From Przewalskia tangutica (taxonomy: Eukaryota > Streptophyta > Magnoliopsida > Solanales > Solanaceae): DNA of 64,000 bases. The stretch lies in contig CM056740.1 of NCBI GenBank assembly GCA_029844215.1, forward strand, positions 27,571,873 to 27,635,872, given 5' to 3'. Both the position numbers and the translations under genes were made by a program. Below the pieces are notes generated by a model. The model was not told the DNA's origin, ran no database searches, and saw only the letters and a list, made by a program, of their open reading frames with translations. Positions 50,440 to 62,714 of the stretch are shown one piece after another (positions within the stretch are counted from its first letter, which is position 1; each line of letters begins with the position of its first letter).

Positions 50440-51010
50440 TCCCTCGTGGCCGCATGCCCCGGAATCCCACATCGTATAAGCATGACCATGGGGTAATACA
50501 AACAACCGAATCTAACCCGCCCCGGTCACATGCCCGAATCCCACATCGTATAAGCATGTCCAGCGAGTATCCTCGTGGTCGCATGCCCTAATCCCACATC
50601 GTATAAGCATGACCGTGGGGTAATACAAACAACCGAATCTAACCCGCCTCGTCACATGCCCCTAATCCCACATCGATAAGCATGTCCAAGAGTATCCTCG
50701 TCGCATGCCCCTAATCCCACATCGTATAAGCATGACCACGGGTAATACAAACAACCGAATCTAACCCGCCTCGTCACATGCCTCTAATCCCACGTCAGAT
50801 AAGCATGTCCAGCGAGTATCCTCGTGGTCGCATGCCCGAATCCCACATCGTATAAGCATGACCACGGGTAATACAAACAACCGAATCTAACCCGCCTCCC
50901 GGTCACATGCCCTAATCCCACGTCAGATAAGCATGTCCTAGGAGTATCACTCGTGGTCGCATGCCCCGGAATCCCACATCGTATAAGCATGACCATGGGG
51001 TAACACAAAT
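50440..51010 (-). repeat. 137-bp-type tandem repeat in LTR2
   Basis: The same GCATGCCC..AATCCCACATCG repeat as in LTR1. Most copies are shortened at the CCGGAAT and CTCCTGGTCAC sites. Confidence 0.85.
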
Positions 51011-51158
51011 AATGGAAGCATACCCGTGGAATCCCACCTCACTGTCGGTACGTCCAAGTAAACTTACAACAAGGCAGCCGACCCTCCAACCGAGAGTCGC
51101 GGCAACGTAATAAAACATAATACTTGTACTCAAATGCTATCACCAGCACTCATTGGCA

Positions 51159-51376
51159 ATTCTCAATTAAATAAGCCAAAGTACTTATCAAGGCACACAT
51201 AGAATAATTCTCAATTAAACAAGCCAAAGTACTTATCAAGGCACACATAGAATAATTCTCAATTAAACAAGCCAAAGTACTTATCAAGGCACACATAGAA
51301 TAATTCTCAATTAAACAAGCCAAAGTACTTATCAAGGCACATATCGAATAATTCTCAATTAAACAAGCCAAAGTAC
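51159..51376 (-). repeat. 48-bp tandem repeat in LTR2
   Basis: About 4.5 copies, same unit as at 45520. Confidence 0.95.
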
Positions 51377-53644
51377 TACGTGACGCATTCTTTTCAAAAG
51401 ACTCCTTTTATGTAAAACCCCAAGATACTAACAAATGTAGTATCAAGGTGTGTCTATTTTTCAAAGTAAGTTACTACACTTTTAGAAAACTCTTTTCAAA
51501 GCTTGAAATCAAGTAACTTCAAATTTTCACAATCTAGGCAACTCATGCCTAATAATCAAAATAGACAACTTTCTTAACCTTCCATAAAGCCGTTATAACC
51601 AACTTCCCATAAAGCCGTTATAACCCTTTATGGTTTTAGACATATTCATTCCTTTTTATAACCAAGAGACTTATACTTAAAACCAAGTATCACATACTTA
51701 CAAATCAAGTTTCTTAACTTTCAAAATACTACAAGTCTCTTAATATTTAGAAAACAAGTTTCTTCTACTTTTAAACCTCAAGTAACTCACACCTTTAAAA
51801 CAAGTTACTTCTCTTAAATCATGTCATTTCTCCTCTCTTAAAACAATTAAGTAAATCACTCCTTTAACTCCCCTAAAGTCATTACAACAACCCTTAGGTT
51901 TTGGAACTAAGGCACTAGCCAAAAGGTTTGTACACCACTTCCTTTTCAAGACTCTATGTACTTTAAGTAAAATACTTTCACTTTTAAGAATCCAAACTTC
52001 ACTAAGGAAATGGATTATACAACTTACAATTTAAACATCAAAGTACAATCAAGGGAGTACATAGAACGAATTCTATTTTAGGCAATCCAAATACAACCAA
52101 GGAATGGATCATTTAAGGAGTAGGACATACTTTCTTTTAGAAGAGGAGATAGTTCACATACCTTTTCGGCTAAATCCACAAGCTAAGCCGAATACGCCGT
52201 ACGTAGAAGTGTTAACCTATAATGGTCACAACAAGACTATCAACTTCTAGTCTCTAACGTAGAATAATACTAAGTATACGGTCTCTAATTCTACGGAAAA
52301 TCGGGCAGCACTTCTTTTGTTTCTACTCACTTTGCCACCTTTTTCAAGGCCGAATACAATAACCAAACATGCCACATTTAAGGCTCAAAACAACAACCAA
52401 CCAAAGGGGATTACACGCCTTACAATACGTGTAAAATTCCGCCCCACAATTTAATACCTACTAAGTCCATAATCAAGCCATTCTCGGCCAACTTAAACAA
52501 CAACACAAGTCCTTTACAAATTCTTTTCCAATTCCAAGTTCTAAGGTCTAACATGTTATATAGTCATAAACAACTTCAACAACTACAATTTCCTTCTTAT
52601 ACAACATGCGACGACTTAAACCAATAATCAACTTGAAATGTAATCTTAAGGCTAAACATGCTAGTTTTCGGATTAGGGTTCCAATAGCCGATATACTTAT
52701 CAAACTTCATACTATATAACTCATGCTTGCTAATATCCATAGCTACAACAACAAGTAATCTTAATTACTAAAACGACAAGATCTATACCTTTATAAGCCC
52801 TTAAAATTTCCAAGATTCAAAGTCGCGCCTTAGCAATTCTTAGCTCCTTTCCTTAAGTTCCAATCCGCTCCAAGCACTCCTTAGAAGCCTATGAAGAACC
52901 CATCTTCAAAGTTGAAGAACTCCTTAAGTTTCCGCCTTGCGACTAATACGAAAACGTCGTTTTTCCGAAATCTTTCTATTGAGATATCCTTACAATACCC
53001 TTAGGGACCTTGGGTTTAAGTCTTGTGAACAATGGATCAAAACTACAAATATTTTGTGTGAGAAGGATGTCAAAGCCGAGAGCATGTATTGCTAAGCTCA
53101 AAGTTCTCTCAATTTTTCTAAGTGTTGAAGACTAGTCTTGCACTAGTAGTATGCTTATATAACACATTGGATGGCTTAGATCAATACACTTGTGGGCTAG
53201 GATGAAGAGCAATTAATGTAAAGCCAAGTGGACAAGTTGACTTGGTCAACAATCTCAAGCTAACAAGACTTATCTTCCATGATGGTAAATGACCATTTTA
53301 CCCTTACAATGTTTCGTCCAAGACCATATGTGGGGGTGCCACGTGTCGCCCTCTCATTCGTCCATAAAATTCCGTAATCCTCGTGGGCCCCACAAAATGT
53401 AAAATTCCTCGGGTGGGCCCCACGTGACCAAATCCGTAAAAATAAACTTCCATAATGCTAATAAGTTCTATATTCCTCAAATAATGCATTTTGAGAATCC
53501 AATTCTGAACAACGAACATTTCTCCTTTCCGACGTTCGGAAGATTTTCTGCCGGAAAAACAATTCTTCCTTTCGTACCAATTTCCAAGTCTTAATTCCTT
53601 ACGTACATTCTCTTATACATGTCCTGGACTTACGGGGTGTAACA

Positions 53645-55416
53645 TTCTTCCCCCCTTAGAAACATTCGTCCCCGAATGTTCTTAGTCGGTTGTCAAGCTA
53701 TACAAACTCCGGCACAATCTCTATACTATGCCTATCAATCAAAACTGCACAAGACCAACGATGCCACACATGGCCACCACATAACATAATGCATAAAATC
53801 TCAATATTGTTTCTTGTTCCCAATCCTTGGATTTACTATCCAAACTTGGCCATTATGCTACATACATTCCGTTAAGGCTCTTCTCGGTCCTTACGACTGA
53901 TTCCGTGGAACGATCCACGAACTCGCATAACGATCAACTAGACTTGGGCCTTGCATCCCCGGACCCTATCACATAACGACCATTTCTAATCGACATCACC
54001 CCATTCCATACTACGGTTGACCTGAAATGAGTCCATAACCCGACTCATCGTCACACTTAACTTCTCATTCTTAGTCAAATAAATCTCTCTTATCTCAAGG
54101 TACTTTACCCTATCCCCTATTCACTGAGGTTGGTCACATAGGCCAAAGTATTTATACTGCATAATCTTCCCTATTGGTCTTACACTTATTATGGGTAACT
54201 ACAACTTGTGAACTCTACACAACTATAGTCTCATTCACTTACCATTCTTGTCAACATTCTTAACTTTTCACTTTACTAATCAAAGTAATTCCTACCTCTA
54301 GGGTACTATCACTTACAACTGCTAGCAACAAAGGGAAAACATATATGCTAGGGCGAAATCTTAATCTATCAATGCACGTATGATTCAAAAGAATCGAGAT
54401 ATACCTGTAACCCCATGCGATGTCGCCCCGATCCCGCCCCGTAGTCACGCTACCATGCGGTTCAAGGACCGCCGTAACTATAAACACCACCGACTCTACC
54501 ACGATTGGTCGACATCCAACACCCCGCTCGGGGACGACAACATGTGGAGGAAAGGTAACCAACCATCGGCCTCATAGGCTGAGCCACCTTACCGGTGCTC
54601 TTTCTAACAGGACATTCCCACTTCTAGTGGCCCGGACAGTCACAATAAAAACAAACACCTGTGCCATAACGACATTTCCCCGAATGACGCTTACCACATA
54701 TGATACACTGAGGAATAGGTGGCCTCGACCGAGAAAGTCCTCTGCTCCTATGAGAACCTCGACCCCTGGAGCTTGGACCGACTCCTAAATACCTCGTGGG
54801 GTCCAATCTCCCACCTGTGGATCGGGGTATGTAATGGGTAGGTCGACGAATATCTCACTCGCCGAGGTCGCCGTCCAAAACTTACCGATAACCAACCGGT
54901 CTAGCCTCTCTTACGCCGATCTCCGCTGGCCCTCTACCCTCTCGTACACTGTCTCAGACCGCCGAATAACCTCTCGCTGATGAAATCAGAGCACCGCTTA
55001 TTTTGGTCAATAACATAATCGCTTCCTCATGACTTATAGTCTTCTCCTAATCGAAAACCGAGGCTCGTGCCGGGTCTCAAAACTCGCGCAGAAGAACTCG
55101 CCGATCGCAGACAACATCCAGATACTCGGCATAAGCCCTATCAACTCTCTCGAGTCCGACTAGTAGCTCTCGCTACTCCTTTGCCCTTCTGGGAGATCGT
55201 TGCCTCTCGAGGCATAATCAGAACACAAAATCACGCCAGAGAGGAATTATCTTACTAACACAAATCTATGGCACGATCTAGAGTGAGAAGAATAGAAACC
55301 AACTCCTAAATGTCCCGTAGCCTCATGTTTATGGGTGTGGCGCGCAACACACCGGATAATCAAGACTCTACTAGACACGGTCGTAGACATTCCGAGGACC
55401 GATCGCTCGATACCAC
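53645..55416 (-). pseudogene. Internal region 2 of the array: gag remnants, no pol
   Basis: Same layout as region 1: polypurine tract at the left, gag tail with knuckle region near 54620-54670, gag start at 55213-55215 and altered primer site (GCTCGATACCA) at about 55405-55415. It is the copy with most small indels in the gag half. Confidence 0.83.
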
Positions 55417-56052
55417 TGTCACACCCCGAACCTCGCCCATGATCGTGCCCTACCTGGGCACCCTTCTACCTTAACAACTAAGTAAATTGCGGAAATTTAA
55501 ATAACACCTCATTTTTTTTTAAAACCAACGTGCGTAAGTGGCAAAGCCGACAAGGCCGCCATATAATATACATAAAAAAGACACTACACCGCATACGAGT
55601 CCAATCCACATATGAATACGCACCTTTAAGAGTTATATCAACTATGACGGACAAGGCCCCGCCAGTACCATAATCGTACAAAAGCTCAGATCGAAAGAAC
55701 TTATACCAAAAAGATAAACTCCCGAATGTAAGGAGCTATCCAAAACTCTAGCGGTCCTACACTGCAGATCACCAAATAAGCGCACCTAAACTCGCGACAT
55801 TAACGCACTTCCAAGGAGGTCAAGACAAGAATGTACCAAGTATGTGAAATGAAGTATCAGAATGAAATCATAATGTCTAAACAAAACAGAGACATGTATG
55901 ATAGCCAACCTACAGAGACACAATACATAAACAATATATCAAGTTAGGGACGCATGCCTCAAAGTCACTACTCAAATATAACTATGGTCTCACGCCCATA
56001 ATATCAACCATGCTCGTGGAATCCTTTCTCACCGCCAATCCATGATATAACA

Positions 56053-56620
56053 ATATCCTCGTGGTCGCATGCCCCGCATCCCACATCGTATAAGCATGAC
56101 CATGGGTAATACAAACAACCGAATCAAACCCGCACTGTCACACGCCCTAATCCCACATCGTATAAGCATGTCCATGAGTATCCTCGTGGTCGCTGCCCTA
56201 ATCCCACATCGTATAAGCATGACCATGGGGTAATACAAACAACCGGAAATCTAACCCGCCCTAGTCACATGCCCTAATCCCACATCGTATAAGCATGTCC
56301 AGCGAGTATCCTCGTGGTCGCATTCCCTAATCCCACATCGTATAAGCATGACCATGGGTAATACAAACAACCGAATCTAACCCGCCTCGGTCACATGCCC
56401 TAATCCCACGTCGTATAAGCATGTCCGAGTATCCTCGTGGTCGCGTGCCTAATCCCACATCGTATAAGCATGACCACGGGTAATACAAACAACCGGAATC
56501 TAACCCGCCTCGGTCACATGCCCCTAATCCCACGTCGTATAAGCATGTCCAAGGTGTATCCTCGTGGTCGCACGCCTAATCCCACATCGTATAAGCATGA
56601 CCATGGGGTAACACAAATAA
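56053..56620 (-). repeat. 137-bp-type tandem repeat in LTR3
   Basis: The same repeat as in LTR1, with short deletions like those of LTR2. Confidence 0.85.
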
Positions 56621-56765
56621 TGGAAGCATACCCGTGGAATCCCACCTCACTGTCGGTACGTCCAAGTAAACTTACAACAAGGCAGCCGACCCTCCAACCG
56701 AGAGTCGCGGCAACATAATAAAACATAATACTTGTACTCAAATGCTATCACCAGCACACATTGGC

Positions 56766-56984
56766 AATTCTCAATTAAACAAGCCAAAGTACTTATCAAG
56801 GCACACATAGAATAATTCTCAATTAAACAAGCGAAAGTACTTATCAAGGCACACATAGAATAATTCTCAATTAAACAAGCCAAAGTACTTATCAAGGCAC
56901 ACATAGAATAATTCTCAATTAAACAAGCCAAAGTACTTATCAAGGCACACATAGAATAATTCTCAATTAAACAAGCCAAAGTAC
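56766..56984 (-). repeat. 48-bp tandem repeat in LTR3
   Basis: About 4.5 copies, one with AAGCGAAAG in place of AAGCCAAAG. Confidence 0.95.
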
Positions 56985-59283
56985 TACGTACATACATTAT
57001 TTTCAAAAGACTCCTTTTTATGTAAAACCCCAAGATACTAACACCCGTAGTATCAAGGTGTGTCTATTTTCAAAGTAAGTTACTACACTTTTAGAAAACT
57101 CTTTTCAAAGCTTGAAATCAAGTAACTTCAAATTTTCACAATCTAGGCAACTCATGCCTAATAATCAAAATAGACAACTTTCTTAACCTTCCATAAAGCC
57201 GTTATAACCAACTTCCCATAAAGCCGTTATAACCCTTTATGGTTTTAGACATATTCATTCCTTTTTATAACCAAGAGACTTATACTTAAAACCAAGTATC
57301 ACATACTTACAAATCAAGTTTCTTAACTTTCAAAATACTACAAGTCTCTTAATATTTAGAAAACAAGTTTCTTCTACTTTTAAACCTCAAGTAACTCACA
57401 CCTTTAAAACAAGTTACTTCTCTTAAATCATGTCATTTCTCCTCTCTTAAAACAATTAAGTAAATCACTCCTTTAACTCCCCTAAAGTCATTACAACAAC
57501 CCTTAGATTTTGGAACTAAGGCACTAGCCAAAAGGTTTGGACACCACTTCCTTTTCAAGACTCTATGTACTTTAAGTAAAATACTTTCACTTTTAAGAAT
57601 CCAAACTTCACTAAGGAAATGGATTATACAACTTACAATTTAAACATCAAAGTACAATCAAGGGAGTACATAGAACGAATTCTATTTTAGGCAATCCAAA
57701 TACAACCAAGGAATGGATCATTTAAGGAGTAGGACATACTTTCTTTATCTTAAGGAATCATGCTAGAAGAGGAGATAGTTCACATACCTTTTCGGCTAAA
57801 TCCACAAGCTAAGCCGAATACGCCGTACGTAGAAGTGTCAACCTATAATGGTCACAACAAGACTATCAACTTCTAGTCTCTAACGTAGAATAATACTAAT
57901 TATACGGTCTCTAATTCTACGGAAAATCGGACAGCACTTCCTTTGTTTCTACTCACTTTGCCACCTTTTTCAAGGCCGAATACAATAACCAAACATGCCA
58001 CATTTAAGGCTCAAAACAACAACCAACCAAAGGGGATTACACGCCTTATAATACGTGTAAAATTCCGCCCCACAATTTAATACCTACTAAGTCCATAATC
58101 AAACCATTCTCGGCTAACTTAAACAACAACACAAGTCCTTACCAAATTCTTTTCCAATTCCCAGTTCTAAGGTCTAACATGTTATATAGTCATAAACAAC
58201 TTCAACAACTACAATTTCCTTCTTATACAACATGCGACGACTTAAACCAATAATCAACTTGAAATGTAATCTTAAGGCTAAACATGCTAGTTTTCGGATT
58301 AGGGTTCCAATAGCCGATATACTTATCAAACTTCATACTATATAACTCATGCTTGATAATATCCATAGCTACAACAACAAGTAATCTTAATTACTAAAAC
58401 GACTAGATCTATACCTTTATAAGCCCTTAAAATTTCCAAGATTCAAAGTCGCGCCTTAGAAATTCTTAGCTCCTTTCCTTAAGTTTCAATCCGCTCCAAG
58501 CACTCCTTAGAAGCCTATGAAGAACCCATCTTCAAGTTCCAACTTCAAAGTTGAAGAACTCCTTAAGTTTCCGCCTTGCGACTAATACGAAACGCTGCTT
58601 TTTCCGAAATCTTTCTATTGAGATATCCTTACAATACCCTTAGGGACCTTGGGTTTAAGTCTTGTGAACAATGGATCAAAACTACAAAAATTTTGTGTGA
58701 GAAGGATGTCAAAGCCGAGAGCATGTATTGCTAAGCTCAAAGTTCTCTCAATTTTTCTAAGTGTTGAAGACTAGTCTTGCACTAGTAGTATGCTTATATA
58801 ACACATTGGATGGCTTAGATTAATACACTTGTGGGCTAGGATGAAGAGCAATTAATGTAAAGCCAAGTGGACAAGTTGACTTGGTCAACAATCTCAAGCA
58901 AGCAAGACTTATCTTCCATGATGGTAAATGACCATTTTACCCTTACAATTTTTCGTCCAAGACCATATGTGGGGGTGTCACGTGTCGCCCTCTCATTCGT
59001 CCATAAAATTCCGTAATCCTCGTGGGCCCCACAAAACGTAAAATTCCTAGGGTGGGCCCCACGTGACCAAATCCGTAAAAATAAACTTCCATAATGCTAA
59101 TAAGTTCCATATTCCTCAAATAATGCATTTTGAGAATCCAATTCTGAACAACGAACATTTCTCCTTTCCGACATTCGGAAGATTTTCTGCCGGAAAAACA
59201 GTTCTTCCTTTCGTACCAATTTCCAAGTATTGATTCCTTACGTACATTCTCTTATACATGTCCTGGACTTACGGGGTGTAACA

Positions 59284-61102
59284 TTCTTCCCCCCTTAGAA
59301 ACATTCGTCCCCGAATGTTCTTAGTCGGTTGTCAAGCTATACAAACTCCGGCACAATCTCTATACTATGCCTATCAATCAAAACTGCACAAGACCAACGA
59401 TGCCACACATGGCCACCACATAACATACGTACAAAATCTCAATATTGTTTCTTGTTCCCCAATCCTTGGATTTACTATCCAAACTTGGCCATTATGCTAC
59501 ATACATTCCCGTTAAGGCTCTTCTCGGTCCTTACGACCTGATTCCGGTGGAACGCATCCACGAACTCGTACAACGATCAACTAGACTTGGGCCTTGCATC
59601 CCCGGGACCCAATCACATAACGGGACCATTTCTAACTGACATCACCCCATTTCATACTACCGGTTGACCCGAAATGAATCCATAACCCGACTCATCATCA
59701 CACTTAACTTCTCATTCTTAGTCTGAAATAAATCTCTCTTATCTCAAGGTACTTCTTACCCTATCCCCCTATTCACTAGAGGTTGGTCACATAGGCCAAA
59801 GTATTTCTACTGTACAATCTTCCCTATTGGTCTTACACTTATTATGGGGTAACTACAACTTGTGAACTCTACACAACTATAGTCTCAGTTCACTTACCAT
59901 TCTTGTCAACATTCTTAACTTTTCACTTTACTAATCAAAGTAATTCCTACCTCTGGGGTACTATCACTTACAACTGCTAGCAACAAAGGGAAAACATATA
60001 TGCTAGGGCGAAATCTTAATCTATCAATGCACGTATGATTCAAAAGAATCGAGATATACCTGTAACCCCATGCGATGTCGCCTCCTGATCCTGTCCCGTA
60101 GTCACGTCAGCTATGCGGTTCGAAGGACCGCCAGAACTATAAACACCACCCTGACCTCTACCACGACTGGCTGACATCTGAACACCCTGCCCTGGGGGAC
60201 GCACAGCTGTGGAGGAAAGGTAACCAACCATCGGCCTCATAGGCTGAGCCACCTTACCGGTGCTCTTTCTAACAGGACATTCCCACTTCTTGTGGCCCGG
60301 ACGGTCACAATAAAAACAAACACCTGTGCCATAACGGCATTTCCCCGAATGACGCTTACCACATCTGATACACTGAGGAATAGGTGGCCTCGACCGAGAA
60401 AGTCCTCTGCTCCTCTGAGAACCTCGACCCCTGGAGCTTGGACCGGCTCCTAAATACCTCGTGGGGTCCAATTTCCCACATGTGGACTGTGGGGGTATGT
60501 AATGGGTAGGCTGGGACGAATATCTCACTCGCTGCTGAGGCTGCTCGTCCAAAAACTTACCGGGATAACCAACCGGTCTAGCCCTCTTACGCTGATCTCC
60601 GCGTTGGCCCTCTACCCTCTGTACACACATGCATGCATCGCCGAATAACCTCCTGCTGATGAAATCGTAGCACCGCTATCTTGGTCAATAACATAATCGC
60701 TTCCTCACGACCACATAGTCTTCTCCTAATCGAAAGCGGAGGCTCGTGTCGGGTCTCAAAACTGGCGAAGAACTCGCCGACTGCGGCACAACATCCGGTA
60801 TACCCTGGGCATAAGCCCTATCAACTCTCTGAGTCTGACTAGTAGCTCCTGCTACTCCTTTGCCCTTCTGGGCGGCTGTTGCCCTCATTGGAGGCATAAC
60901 TGTAACACAAAATCACGTCAGAGAGGAATTATCTTACTAACACAGCTCTATGGCACGATCTTAGAGTGAGAAGAATAGAAACCAACTCCTAAATGTCCTG
61001 TAGCCTCCTGTTTATGGGTGTGGCGCGCAACACACCGATAATCAAGACTCTACTAGACACGGTATGTAGACATTCCGAGGACTGACTGCTCTGATACCAC
61101 TC
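59284..61102 (-). pseudogene. Internal region 3 of the array: best-preserved gag-only copy, no pol
   Basis: A 196-aa open frame (60040-60630) has an Arg/Ser/Gly-rich part followed by CIRCGKRHSGKC and a full CCHC knuckle, CFYCDRPGHKKWEC, the RNA-binding end of gypsy gag. A separate 70-aa frame (60685-60897) gives the gag N-terminus MPPMRATAAQKGKG. The roughly 200-residue capsid part that normally lies between is not there. From 60040 to the polypurine tract (59284) nothing resembles protease or pol. The primer site GCTCTGATACCA at 61088-61099 is intact. Confidence 0.88.
61088..61099 (-). other. Primer binding site of array unit 3
   Basis: TGGTATCAGAGC on the minus strand, three bases from LTR4. 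It is the only intact primer site among the three array units. Confidence 0.9.
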
Positions 61103-61752
61103 TGTCACACCCCGAACCCCGGGCCCGTGACTGGTTCCCTACCTGGGCACCCTTCTACCTTAACAACTAAGTAAACTGCGGAAATTAAATAACACCTCAT
61201 TTTTTTAAAAAAACCAACGTACGTGCAAGGGCAAAGCCGACAAGGCTGCCATATAATATACATAAACAAAAGACACTACACCGTACATGAGTCCAATCCC
61301 ACATATGAATACAGACTTCTAAGAGTTATACTGAACTATGACGGGACAAGGCCCCGCCGTACCCATAACTGTACAAAAGCCTGTACTGAAAGAAGTTATA
61401 CCAAAAAGATAAACTCCCGAACAGAAGGAGCTATCCAAAAACTCTGAGCAGGGTCCTACACCTGCAGATCACCAAACAACGTACCTAAACCTGCGGCGTG
61501 ACGCGGCCGAGGAGGTCGATGCTGAAGAATGTACCAAGTATGTGAAGCGATGAAATCAGTAATGAAATCATAACGATCTAAACAAAACAGAGACATGTAT
61601 GATAGCCAACCTACGATACAATACATAAGCGATCATATCAAGTTAGGGACGCGTGCCTCAAAGTCACTACTCAAATATAACTATGGGTCTCACGCCATAA
61701 TATCAACCATGCTCGTGGAATCCTTTCTCACGCCGCGGTCCATGATATAACA

Positions 61753-62345
61753 ATATCCTCGTGGCGCATGCCGGAATCCCACATCGTATAAGCATGACCA
61801 CGGGTAATACAAACAAATCCGAATCTAACCCGCCTCGTCACATTCCCTAATCCCACATCGTATAAGCATGTCCAAGAGTATCCTCGTCGCATGCCTAATC
61901 CCACATCGTATAAGCATGACCATGGGGTGATACAAACAAATCCGAGAATCTTACCCGCTCCTGGTCACATGCCCCGGAATCCCACATCGTATAAGCATGT
62001 CCAAGGAGTATCCCTCGTGGTCGCATGCCCCGGAATCCCACATCGTATAAGCATGACCATGGGGTAATACAAACAAATCCGGGAATCTAACCCGCTCCTG
62101 GTCACATGCCTCGGAATCCCACGTCGTATAAGCATGTCCAAGGAGTATCCCTCATGGTCGCATGCCCCGGAATCCCACATCGTATAAGCATGACCATGGG
62201 GTAATACAAACAAATCCGGGAATCTAACCCGCTCCTGGTCACATGCCCCGGAATCCCACGTCGTATAAGCATGTCCAAGGAGTATCCCTCGTGGTCGCAT
62301 GCCCCGGAATCCCACATCGTATAAGCATGACCATGGGGTAACACA
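61753..62345 (-). repeat. 137-bp-type tandem repeat in LTR4
   Basis: The right-hand copies match the LTR1 form closely; the left-hand ones are shortened. Confidence 0.88.
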
Positions 62346-62495
62346 AATAATGGAAGCATACCCGTGGAATCCCACCTCACTGTCGGTACGTCCAAGTAAA
62401 CTTACAACAAGGCAGCCGACCCTCCAACCGAGAGTCGCGGCAACGTAATAAAACATAATACTTGTACTCAAATGCTATCACCAGCACTCATTGGC

Positions 62496-62714
62496 AATTC
62501 TCAATTAAACAAGCCAAAGTACTTATCAAGGCACACATAGAATAATTCTCAATTAAACAAGCCAAAGTACTTATCAAGGCACACATAGAATAATTCTCAA
62601 TTAAACAAGCCAAAGTACTTATCAAGGCACACATAGAATAATTCTCAATTAAACAAGCCAAAGTACTTATCAAGGCACACATAGAATAATTCTCAATTAA
62701 ACAAGCCAAAGTAC
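62496..62714 (-). repeat. 48-bp tandem repeat in LTR4
   Basis: About 4.5 copies, same unit as in LTR1-3. Confidence 0.95.

Larger units (their letters stand above)
49793..53644 (-). repeat. Array LTR2
   Basis: 3852 bp. It shares the 17-base absence with LTR1 and has a private 13-base loss (AAGTTCCAACTTC region) near 52898. Its 137-bp-type repeat block, about 50440-51010, is eroded by many short deletions. Confidence 0.93.
55417..59283 (-). repeat. Array LTR3
   Basis: 3867 bp. It carries the TTATCTTAAGGAATCATGC segment near 57743 that LTR1 and LTR2 lack. Confidence 0.93.
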
